NCBI GenBank assembly: GCA_018266965.1 | Contig: JAFDZJ010000315.1 | Span: forward strand, 1 to 7,293 | DNA: 7,293 bases | Source of the DNA: Bacteroidota bacterium | Lineage (GTDB): Bacteria > Bacteroidota > Bacteroidia > Flavobacteriales > Weeksellaceae | Direction: 5' to 3' | In this document: positions 1 to 5,850 of the stretch, piece after piece | Position numbering within the stretch: the first letter of the stretch is position 1 | Layout of the letters: each line of letters starts with the position of its first letter | Notes under the pieces: model-generated | The model's database searches: none | Told to the model about the DNA's origin: nothing | Seen by the model: the letters and a program-made list of their open reading frames with translations, nothing else | Made by a program: the position numbers and the translations under genes

Positions 1-1169
1 AATCTTCCCAATGCGAACATTACGGTAAACATTTCTGTTGGGATACCCAAAGCTCTGTATATAATTCCGGAATAGAAATCTACATTCGGATAGAGTTTTC
101 TTTCTACAAAGTAATCGTCTTCTAGTGCAACTTTTTCCAATTGCATTGCAATATCTAGTGCTTTGTCTTCTATACCTAATTTGTTTAGGATATCATCAGC
201 AGCTTTTTTGATGATTTTTGCTCTTGGATCAAAGTTTTTATAAACTCTATGTCCGAAGCCCATCAATCTGAAGCTATCTTCTTTATCTTTTGCTTTAGCT
301 ATATATTTGGAAACATCGCCACCATCTTTTTCTATCATCTCCAACATTTCTATTACTGCTTGGTTAGCTCCACCGTGTAGAGGTCCCCAAAGTGCAGAAA
401 TTCCGGCAGAAACAGAAGCAAACAATCCTGTATGTGCAGAACCTACCATCCTAACGGTAGATGTAGAACAGTTTTGCTCGTGATCGGCGTGTAGGATAAG
501 TAATTTGTCCAATGCTTCTACAACCACAGGATCCATGTGGAAATCTTCATAAGGTTTACGGAAACACATTCTGTAAAAATTTTCTACATATCCTAGGTTA
601 TTGTCGCCGTGGTTGATAGGTAATCCCATTTTTTTTCTGTAAGTCCAAGCACAAAGGTGTGAGAATTTAGCAATAAGCATTTCGGCAGCATGATCCAAAT
701 CTTCTTTGGAAGAAACATCTACTGAGCGAGGATTGAAAGCGGTAAGAGCAGAAGTAAGAGAGGACAAAACACCCATAGGATGAGCCGATCTTGGGAATAC
801 ATCGATGATTCTTTTCATTTCATCGGCAACAAAATTATATTTGTTAATTCCTTTTTGGAAACCTTCAAATTGAGATTTGTTGGGTAATTCGCCATGAAGT
901 AAAAGGTACATTACTTCTGTAAAATTGGATTTTTCGGCAATTTGCTCAATAGGATAACCTCTGTAGAACAATTCTCCGTTGTCTCCGTCCAGATAAGTAA
1001 TTTCACTGATGGTGGCTCCGGTATTTTTGTAACCCAAATCCAAAGTAATAAGACCAGTCTGATCTCTCAATTTAGAAATATCAATTCCTCTGTCTCCGAT
1101 AACACTATCTACAATAGGATATTCAAAAGATTTCCCATCGTAGTTCAATACAACTTTATTTTCTGACAT
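1..1169 (-). CDS. gltA: Citrate synthase (C-terminus cut off by window edge)
   Basis: Citrate synthase condenses acetyl-CoA with oxaloacetate to form citrate, the entry step of the TCA cycle in the cytoplasm. The reading frame starts at ATG 1167-1169 (MSENKVVLNYDG...) and stays open to the window edge, giving 389 complete codons; the E. coli enzyme has about 427, so roughly the last 40 residues are missing. The catalytic triad is visible: His265 in GPLHGGANQ, His307 in GFGHRVYKNFDPR and Asp364 in NVDFYSG, close to E. coli His264, His305 and Asp362. The LHADHEQN segment (His227, His230) matches the substrate-binding region of the long Gram-negative-type enzyme. No Shine-Dalgarno sequence precedes the start, which is normal for Bacteroidota. 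It lies downstream of eno in the same direction but beyond a strong terminator, so it is probably transcribed on its own. Identification is secure; only the end is unseen. Confidence 0.97.
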   Translation of the reverse strand, partial: MSENKVVLNYDGKSFEYPIVDSVIGDRGIDISKLRDQTGLITLDLGYKNTGATISEITYLDGDNGELFYRGYPIEQIAEKSNFTEVMYLLLHGELPNKSQFEGFQKGINKYNFVADEMKRIIDVFPRSAHPMGVLSSLTSALTAFNPRSVDVSSKEDLDHAAEMLIAKFSHLCAWTYRKKMGLPINHGDNNLGYVENFYRMCFRKPYEDFHMDPVVVEALDKLLILHADHEQNCSTSTVRMVGSAHTGLFASVSAGISALWGPLHGGANQAVIEMLEMIEKDGGDVSKYIAKAKDKEDSFRLMGFGHRVYKNFDPRAKIIKKAADDILNKLGIEDKALDIAMQLEKVALEDDYFVERKLYPNVDFYSGIIYRALGIPTEMFTVMFALGR

Positions 1170-1188
1170 TTTATTATAAAATTTTTGC

Positions 1189-1220
1189 TAAAATTACACA
1201 AAATATATCATATACTCAAA
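1189..1220 (-). promoter_or_regulatory. Candidate gltA promoter
   Basis: Reading the minus strand, TTTG (1217-1220) is followed after 20 bases by TAATTTTA (1189-1196). This resembles the Bacteroidota TTTG / TAnnTTTG promoter with one mismatch, in the last base of the -7 box. It would start transcription about 10-20 bases before the gltA ATG. The region is very AT-rich, so a chance match is possible. Confidence 0.3.
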
Positions 1221-1398
1221 TTTGTGTTTAATGTTATTCGATATATTTTATCAATAGTTATTATGTTTAATAATTTATAGTTACTATTTTAAATTAAAAC
1301 AAACTTACTTTACTGAATAATAGAACATTACACAAAACAACAACTTCTATATCCATTTTTATTTGTTGAAATGGTATTTTTGATGAAATATCTATTCT

Positions 1399-1440
1399 AA
1401 AAAAAAGCATTAGAAAAAATCCTAATGCCTTATTTTTTTT
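1399..1440 (-). terminator. Rho-independent terminator of eno
   Basis: An inverted repeat GCATTAG (1407-1413) / CTAATGC (1422-1428) with an 8-base loop lies just after the enolase stop. On the minus strand it is followed by eight T (complement of 1399-1406). The other flank carries eight T on the plus strand (1433-1440), so the element is nearly symmetrical and could also stop plus-strand transcripts. No plus-strand gene is present to the left of it. Confidence 0.88.
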
Positions 1441-1455
1441 GATGATAACTTATAA

Positions 1456-2748
1456 TTATCTTTTTATTTTAAACGCATCTAACCCTGGGAAATAGGCAGT
1501 ATCGCCAAGTGCTTCTTCTATCCTTAGCAATTGGTTGTATTTCGCCATTCTGTCGGAACGAGAAGCCGAACCAGTTTTTATTTGCCCACAATTCATAGCA
1601 ACTGCCAAATCTGCAATGGTAGCATCTTCGGTTTCTCCGGATCTATGGGACATTACAGAAGTGTATTTGTTGTGTTGTGCCATTTGTACCGCAGCCATCG
1701 TTTCGGAAAGGGAACCAATCTGATTGACTTTTACCAAAATAGAATTTGCAATTCCTTCGTTGATACCTCTGGAAAGTCTTTGTACATTGGTAACAAACAA
1801 ATCGTCGCCTACCAATTGTACTCTGTCTCCAATTTTATCTGTAAGCATTTTCCAACCTTCCCAATCATCTTCGTGCATACCATCTTCAATAGAAATTATT
1901 GGGTATTTTGCTGCCAATTCTGCTAAATAAGAAACTTGTTCGCTTCTATTGAACACAGCAGAATCAGGAGTTTGGAATTTTCTATAATCATAATTTCCAT
2001 CTTTATAAAATTCGGAAGCTGCACAATCCAAGGCAATCATAACATCGTCTCCAGGTTTGTAACCTGCTTTTTCTATCGCTTGTAACAAGGTATCCAAAGC
2101 ATCTTCTGTCCCTTTGAAAGTTGGAGCAAATCCACCTTCGTCGCCAACAGCAGTCGAAAGACCTCTGGAGTGTAAGATAGATTTCAAATGATGGAAAATC
2201 TCTGTACCTTTTCTAAGTGCGTGAGAAAAAGAATCTGCTTTTACAGGCATTACCATAAACTCTTGAAAAGCAATAGGTGCATCGGAATGAGAGCCACCAT
2301 TGATAACATTCATCATAGGAACGGGTAAGGTATTGGCATTTACCCCACCAATATATTTATACAAAGGCATTTTCAGTTCGGTAGCTGCAGCTTTGGCAGT
2401 AGCCAATGAAACACCTAAAATTGCATTAGCACCAAGGTTCCCTTTGTTAGGAGTTCCATCGGTTTCTATCATGATTTGGTCGATAAGATTTTGCTCGAAA
2501 ACTGGCAACCCGATTAATTCCGGAGAGATAATTTCTCGAACATTTTCAACAGCTTTTAGCACACCTTTTCCCAAGAAATCGCTTCCACCATCTCTTAATT
2601 CTACAGCTTCGTGTTCTCCTGTAGATGCTCCGGAAGGTACGGCAGCTCTTCCCATTGTTCCATTCTCGGTAAACACATCTACTTCTACAGTAGGATTTCC
2701 TCTGGAATCTAAAATTTGTCTTGCTTCGATGTAAGAAATGTAACTCAT
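1456..2748 (-). CDS. eno: Enolase (phosphopyruvate hydratase)
   Basis: Enolase interconverts 2-phosphoglycerate and phosphoenolpyruvate in glycolysis and gluconeogenesis. The protein is 430 residues, the normal full length. Visible family features in order are the substrate-loop motif SGASTGEHEAVELRDGG (residues 40-56), Glu163 in QEFM, VGDEGGFAP with Glu204 (201-209), the metal ligands Asp241, Glu288 (SIEDG) and Asp315 (GDD), catalytic Lys340 in LVKVNQIGS, the SHRSGETED signature (367-375) and Lys391 in IKTGSASRSDR. The variant NGGSHSDAPIAFQEFM replaces the proteobacterial NGGEHADNNVDIQEFM; from memory this is the usual Bacteroidota form. All catalytic and Mg2+-binding residues are present, so it should be active. 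The start MSYISYIEARQILDSRGNPT matches the conserved enolase N-terminus. It has its own candidate promoter and terminator, which suggests a monocistronic unit. Confidence 0.98.
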   Translation of the reverse strand: MSYISYIEARQILDSRGNPTVEVDVFTENGTMGRAAVPSGASTGEHEAVELRDGGSDFLGKGVLKAVENVREIISPELIGLPVFEQNLIDQIMIETDGTPNKGNLGANAILGVSLATAKAAATELKMPLYKYIGGVNANTLPVPMMNVINGGSHSDAPIAFQEFMVMPVKADSFSHALRKGTEIFHHLKSILHSRGLSTAVGDEGGFAPTFKGTEDALDTLLQAIEKAGYKPGDDVMIALDCAASEFYKDGNYDYRKFQTPDSAVFNRSEQVSYLAELAAKYPIISIEDGMHEDDWEGWKMLTDKIGDRVQLVGDDLFVTNVQRLSRGINEGIANSILVKVNQIGSLSETMAAVQMAQHNKYTSVMSHRSGETEDATIADLAVAMNCGQIKTGSASRSDRMAKYNQLLRIEEALGDTAYFPGLDAFKIKR

Positions 2749-2798
2749 TTTTGTTTTATTAATTTATGTTGAATAGGTTATTTAAAATGATAAAAATA

Positions 2799-2830
2799 CA
2801 AATATACTCAATTTAGTCATTATTTATAAA
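2799..2830 (-). promoter_or_regulatory. Candidate eno promoter
   Basis: The minus strand carries TATATTTG (complement of 2799-2806), an exact match to the Bacteroidota -7 box TAnnTTTG. Twenty bases upstream is TTTA (2827-2830), one base off the -33 element TTTG. The predicted transcription start is about 45 bases before the eno ATG. The position, between the yebC terminator and eno, is right for a promoter. Confidence 0.5.
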
Positions 2831-2843
2831 GAAAAAATTGATG

Positions 2844-2874
2844 AAAAAAATCCACGAGAAAAATCTCATGGATT
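2844..2874 (-). terminator. Rho-independent terminator of yebC
   Basis: On the minus strand the arms ATCCATGAGA and TCTCGTGGAT (2850-2859 / 2864-2873 on the plus strand) pair over 10 bp, including one G-U pair, around a 4-base loop. A run of T follows (complement of 2844-2850). The hairpin begins 4 bases after the yebC stop codon. It is a textbook intrinsic terminator that separates yebC from eno. Confidence 0.9.
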
Positions 2875-2878
2875 AGGT

Positions 2879-3622
2879 TTAGCTTAAAGATTCCATCATT
2901 TCGTCGGTAATCTCCATATTGTGATATACATTTTGGACATCATCATCTTCTTCAAATCTATCCAACATTTTCATATTTGCTTTAAATTGTTCTTCGTTTA
3001 CCTCTTTGGTATTGTTGGCAATTCTTTGCAACTCAGCAGATTTGGCTTCCAATCCCATTTCATGAAGTTTGTGAGACAAAGTACCAAAGTCTTCAAACGC
3101 TGTGGTTATCATTATTTCCTCGTCATCACTATCTATTTCTTCTGCACCTCCATCTATCATTTCCATTTCGAAATCGTCCCAAGGCATCGTAACCAATGAT
3201 TTTTCCAAAGTAAAAATTCCTTTTCTATCAAAAATAAAAGCTAATTCTCCATTTTTCCCCAGATTACCATCAAATTTATTAAAAACAGCTCTTACATTGG
3301 CTACAGTCCTGGTAGGATTGTTGGTAGTACATTCTACAAAAATGGCAACACCACCCTGTCCATATCCTTCATAAGTTATCTCTTCGTAGTTATCGGCATC
3401 TGCACCGCTTGCTTTTTTTATAGCTCTTTCCACATTGTCTTTGGGCATATTAGCACCTTTGGCATTCTGAATACATCTTCGGAGTGCAGGGTTGGATTCT
3501 GGATCAGGACCACCTGCCTTTACTGCCAATGCAATATCTTTACCTATTTTGGAAAATGTTTTAGCCATTTTATCCCATCTCGCCATTTTGGAGGCTTTTC
3601 TATATTCAAATGCTCTACCCAT
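2879..3622 (-). CDS. yebC: YebC/PmpR/TACO1-family protein
   Basis: This is a 247-residue member of the YebC/PmpR family, whose usual length is about 235-250. Family hallmarks are the basic N-terminal region (MGRAFEYRKASKMARWDKMAK), the NPALRRCIQNAKGANMPKDNVERAIKKASG block (44-73), YEGYGQGGVAIFVEC (84-98), NNPTRTVANVRAVFNK (101-116) and the C-terminal EEDDDVQNVYHNM. The N-terminus differs from the classical MAGHSKWANIKHRKAAQDAKR form, so this is the divergent subtype. Members were first described as DNA-binding transcription regulators; mitochondrial TACO1 and more recent bacterial work point to a ribosome-associated role in relieving stalling, for example at proline runs. Which role applies here cannot be read from sequence. 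The acidic middle and end (EEIDSDDEE, FEEDDD) are typical. It is bounded by its own terminator and a candidate promoter, hence probably monocistronic. Confidence 0.95.
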   Translation of the reverse strand: MGRAFEYRKASKMARWDKMAKTFSKIGKDIALAVKAGGPDPESNPALRRCIQNAKGANMPKDNVERAIKKASGADADNYEEITYEGYGQGGVAIFVECTTNNPTRTVANVRAVFNKFDGNLGKNGELAFIFDRKGIFTLEKSLVTMPWDDFEMEMIDGGAEEIDSDDEEIMITTAFEDFGTLSHKLHEMGLEAKSAELQRIANNTKEVNEEQFKANMKMLDRFEEDDDVQNVYHNMEITDEMMESLS

Positions 3623-3642
3623 AATTTATAATATTTTGTTTG

Positions 3643-3650
3643 CAAAAATA
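3643..3650 (-). promoter_or_regulatory. Candidate -7 box of yebC promoter
   Basis: The minus strand reads TATTTTTG here, an exact TAnnTTTG match, 20 bases before the yebC ATG. No clean TTTG lies at the expected -33 distance; that position falls on the T-rich tail of the ompA terminator. Only the -7 half is supported. Confidence 0.4.
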
Positions 3651-3663
3651 ATCAATTTATGAA

Positions 3664-3695
3664 AATAAAAAAACGCTCTCATTTCTGAGAGCGTT
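3664..3695 (-). terminator. Rho-independent terminator of ompA-family gene
   Basis: A perfect 10-bp inverted repeat (3672-3681 / 3686-3695) has the minus-strand arms AACGCTCTCA and TGAGAGCGTT closed by a GAAA loop. It is followed by seven T on the minus strand (complement of 3667-3673). It begins 16 bases after the ompA stop codon. The GC-rich core and GNRA-type loop make it the strongest terminator in the window, fitting for a highly expressed outer-membrane protein gene. Confidence 0.93.
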
Positions 3696-3711
3696 AATTA
3701 TTTAGAAAAAA

Positions 3712-5175
3712 TTATTTTTTCTTTTTAACTACTTTTTTTGCAGCTTTTTTAGGAGCTACTTTTCTTTCTTCGTAGTCTCTTTTTGGCATTGCATTCCATT
3801 TAGAGTCATCTTCGATAGCAGTAACGATTACTTTTCTGTCCACCATTCTTTCAGCATCAGATGCAGTTTCTGGTACAGTAGCCAATTGCTCTCCTACTCC
3901 TACAGATTTGATAGTAGCCGGGTTCACACCTCTTGCTTCTAAACCTGCAACAACAGCAGCAGCTCTTTCTTGGGACAATCTCAAGTTGTAAGCGTCATTA
4001 CCTTTTTTGTCGGTAGCACCAGTAATTAGGTAGTTTCCACCGTCAGTTTTAAGGATTTTAGCAGCAGCATCTAATTTAGCTTCAGCCTCTGGTCTTAGCG
4101 TAGCTTTATTGAAGTTGAAATAGATATTTTTCAAAGCTTCAGTAGTAGAAGTAGCAGTTACAGATTTAGGTTTTGGACAACCGTTGTATTCAGGAAGACC
4201 TGGTACAGTAGGACAAGCGTCGTCTTTGTCTAGGATACCATCACCGTCTGTATCTGGCCAAGGACAACCTTGGTTTTCTACTGGACCTGCAACGGTAGGA
4301 CAAGCGTCATCTTTATCCAACACACCATCACCGTCTGTATCTGGCCAAGGACAACCTTGGTTTTCTACTGGACCTGCAACTTCAGGACATTTGTCGTCTT
4401 TGTCTGGGATTCCGTCTCCATCAGTATCAGGACATCCGTTGAATTGTTTTAGACCTGGTGTATCTGGACACTCATCGTCTTTGTCTAGGATACCATCATG
4501 ATCTCTGTCTCTTTGTCCAAATCTGAACAATAAAGATGCAGAACCTTGCCAGAAATTAGCAACATCGGATTTGTCTCCAGGTGTATTTACATAATCTCCT
4601 TGTAGGTTAAGACCAAAACTTTTAGTAATCCAAAAGTTAGATCCAATACCGCCAGCTACAGCAAAAAAGTTAGATTTTCCAACTAAATCGGAGTCATTGA
4701 AATAAGGATATACTACCCCATTCACATCAGTTTGTGGAAATGTAAGATTAGAATAGTCATGTCTAAGATAGTTAGCTGCTAATCTGATGTACGGATCAAA
4801 CCAAGATTCTTCATTCCAAAGACCGTTGAATTTGAATTGCAAACCAAGACCAGTCATTAGCATGAACTCTTTCCCCATATTAAATCTCTTGTTGTCCACA
4901 TTTCCAACAGTAGTTTGCCAGTCAAGAACCAAGTATTTGTTTAAGTTTCTAGCAACTGTAAGTTTAGACAATGGAGGTGTAATGGTGTAGTTGTTCATGT
5001 TGAACACTTGCTTGAAGTTAGTAAGTGTACCAGTGAAATCTCCACCTTTTACAGCTACATGATTCACTCCATGTGCACCAACTCCTATTAACCAAGGATT
5101 GTTGGTAGTTTGAGCAAAAACAGAAGAGGCAATCGTAAGTGCCAATGCTGAAATTCCTAATTTTAGATTTTTCAT
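3712..5175 (-). CDS. ompA: OmpA-family outer membrane protein with TSP3 calcium-binding repeats
   Basis: This is a 487-residue outer-membrane protein predicted to tie the outer membrane to peptidoglycan. Residues 1-21 form a signal peptide (MKNLKLGISALALTIASSVFA) cleaved before Gln22; there is no lipobox cysteine. Residues about 25-220 are rich in alternating aromatic/glycine strands, as in an OmpA-type beta-barrel, ending near LLFRFGQRD. Residues 223-336 hold four thrombospondin type 3 repeats of the form DxDGDGxxDKDDxCP, likely Ca2+-binding, with paired cysteines. Residues about 345-453 are the OmpA C-terminal domain (IYFNFNKATLRPEAEAKL, LRLSQERAAAVVAGL, VGVGEQ); Asp389 and Arg404 keep the 15-residue spacing of the E. 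coli diaminopimelate-binding pair, although the usual GHTD reads GATD. The last 31 residues are an unusual lysine-rich tail (PKKAAKKVVKKKK). The resemblance to the major OmpA antigens of Riemerella-type flavobacteria is from memory. The gene has a strong terminator and its own candidate promoter. Confidence 0.95.
   Translation of the reverse strand: MKNLKLGISALALTIASSVFAQTTNNPWLIGVGAHGVNHVAVKGGDFTGTLTNFKQVFNMNNYTITPPLSKLTVARNLNKYLVLDWQTTVGNVDNKRFNMGKEFMLMTGLGLQFKFNGLWNEESWFDPYIRLAANYLRHDYSNLTFPQTDVNGVVYPYFNDSDLVGKSNFFAVAGGIGSNFWITKSFGLNLQGDYVNTPGDKSDVANFWQGSASLLFRFGQRDRDHDGILDKDDECPDTPGLKQFNGCPDTDGDGIPDKDDKCPEVAGPVENQGCPWPDTDGDGVLDKDDACPTVAGPVENQGCPWPDTDGDGILDKDDACPTVPGLPEYNGCPKPKSVTATSTTEALKNIYFNFNKATLRPEAEAKLDAAAKILKTDGGNYLITGATDKKGNDAYNLRLSQERAAAVVAGLEARGVNPATIKSVGVGEQLATVPETASDAERMVDRKVIVTAIEDDSKWNAMPKRDYEERKVAPKKAAKKVVKKKK
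4168..4509 (-). repeat. Four tandem thrombospondin type 3 repeats inside the ompA-family gene
   Basis: Four coding repeats of 27, 29, 29 and 29 residues (87-bp period) each start with D-R/T-D-H/G-D-G and contain DKDD followed by CP. A 57-bp block (4237-4293) recurs without mismatch 87 bp away (4324-4380). A 24-bp block (4220-4243) recurs exactly at 4475-4498, linking the first and fourth units. The repeats presumably form a rigid calcium-stabilised linker between the barrel and the peptidoglycan-binding domain. Confidence 0.9.
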
Positions 5176-5204
5176 AGAATTAAATGATTAGATAATTATT
5201 AATG

Positions 5205-5236
5205 CAAAATAAATATATTTTTTTCTTATGGGCAAA
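5205..5236 (-). promoter_or_regulatory. Candidate ompA promoter
   Basis: On the minus strand an exact -33 element TTTG (5233-5236) is followed after 20 bases by TTATTTTG (5205-5212), one base off TAnnTTTG. Predicted transcription starts about 20-27 bases before the ATG. The 20-base spacing is the same as in the gltA and eno candidates. No Shine-Dalgarno sequence lies between it and the start. Confidence 0.45.
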
Positions 5237-5253
5237 GTTTTGTTAAGATTTTT

Positions 5254-5712
5254 TTAACTTTTCTTTAGAATGCGACTCAAGTTCCTTTTATTTTCCCTGT
5301 CTTTGATAGTTTCCCGCTTGTCAAAAAGTTTTTTACCTCTTGCCAAGGCGATTCTGATTTTAGCTTTTCCTCCATCATTGATGTATAGCTTGAGTGGGAC
5401 AATAGTATTTCCGGCATCTTTCAGTTTTTTTTGGAATTTTTGAAGTTCGCGTTTGTGCAATAGCAACTTTCGTTCCCTTTTTGTTTTATGATTGTAGAAA
5501 GTCCCAAGTTTGTATTCGTCAATCATCATATTAATGATATACAACTCATCATCAATAAACTGGCAAAAACTCTCTGTTATAGAGGCTTTGGAAGACCTTA
5601 GAGATTTTATTTCTGTTCCTGTCAATACCATTCCAGCTTCTATTTCTTCTAGTATTTCGTACTCAAACCTAGCTCTTTTGTTAAGAATATTTATGGATTT
5701 TTCTATTTTCAT
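5254..5712 (-). CDS. smpB: SsrA (tmRNA)-binding protein SmpB
   Basis: SmpB binds tmRNA and delivers it to stalled ribosomes for trans-translation, tagging the incomplete peptide for degradation. The protein is 152 residues, within the family's usual 150-160. Recognisable blocks are NKRARFEYEILEEIEAGM and LTGTEIKSLRSSKASITES at the N-terminus (the OB-fold tmRNA-binding surface), KRERKLLLHKREL in the middle and IALARGKKLFDKRETIKDRE near the C-terminus. The basic tail after that (NKRNLSRILKKS) is the segment that in known SmpB becomes helical in the empty mRNA channel. The start is fixed: an in-frame TGA sits two codons upstream of the ATG. A -7 box lies only four bases before the ATG, suggesting a leaderless mRNA. 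No convincing terminator follows; the tmRNA gene itself is not in this window. Confidence 0.97.
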   Translation of the reverse strand: MKIEKSINILNKRARFEYEILEEIEAGMVLTGTEIKSLRSSKASITESFCQFIDDELYIINMMIDEYKLGTFYNHKTKRERKLLLHKRELQKFQKKLKDAGNTIVPLKLYINDGGKAKIRIALARGKKLFDKRETIKDRENKRNLSRILKKS

Positions 5713-5716
5713 ATTT

Positions 5717-5724
5717 CAAAAATA
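5717..5724 (-). promoter_or_regulatory. Candidate -7 box of smpB promoter, four bases from the ATG
   Basis: The minus strand reads TATTTTTG, an exact TAnnTTTG match, then AAAT and the smpB ATG. If it is used, transcription would begin at or within about two bases of the start codon. No TTTG is seen at the expected -33 distance, so support is limited to the -7 half and its repetition ahead of the helicase gene. Confidence 0.38.
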
Positions 5725-5806
5725 CTCAAAAAAGTAGTATTAATAGGAGTTTTTATTATTTTTTTTTAAATTTCAAATATCATTTTCAATCCTCGGATGT
5801 AGAAGT

Positions 5807-5820
5807 ATGATATATATCAT
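5807..5820. repeat. Perfect 14-bp palindrome between ndpA and smpB
   Basis: ATGATATATATCAT is a perfect inverted repeat in the 138-bp intergenic region, 31 bases past the ndpA stop and about 95 bases upstream of smpB. No T-run follows it on the minus strand, so it is not a standard terminator. It could be a dimeric regulator site or a chance AT-rich palindrome. Confidence 0.35.
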
Positions 5821-5850
5821 GTTATTAATTTTTAGCTTCAAAAACAACTT

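Noticed and set aside
942..1166. Plus-strand open frame of 74 codons opposite the citrate synthase N-terminus
   Set aside because: It lies wholly inside gltA on the other strand, has no recognisable domain, and its composition is that expected from an antisense shadow.
1170..1398. Possible small RNA or riboswitch in the gltA-eno gap
   Set aside because: The stretch is very AT-rich, with no conserved aptamer core, stable hairpin or short coding frame that I can recognise; apart from the weak gltA promoter candidate it appears empty.
4184..4501. Plus-strand repetitive open frame of 105 codons opposite the TSP3 repeats
   Set aside because: Its repeated SGQGQPWFSTGPA-like units are the complement of the DGDG/CPWP repeats of the ompA-family gene; no independent evidence of coding.
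5234..5261. Possible hairpin after smpB (AAAGTT...AACTTT, with inner GTTAA/TTAAC)
   Set aside because: The stem is short and AT-only in most positions, overlaps the stop codon, and is not followed by a T-run on the minus strand.
5821..5850. Possible terminator after ndpA
   Set aside because: Only weak TTTTT/AAAAA complementarity is present, with no stable GC core and no proper T-run placed after a stem.
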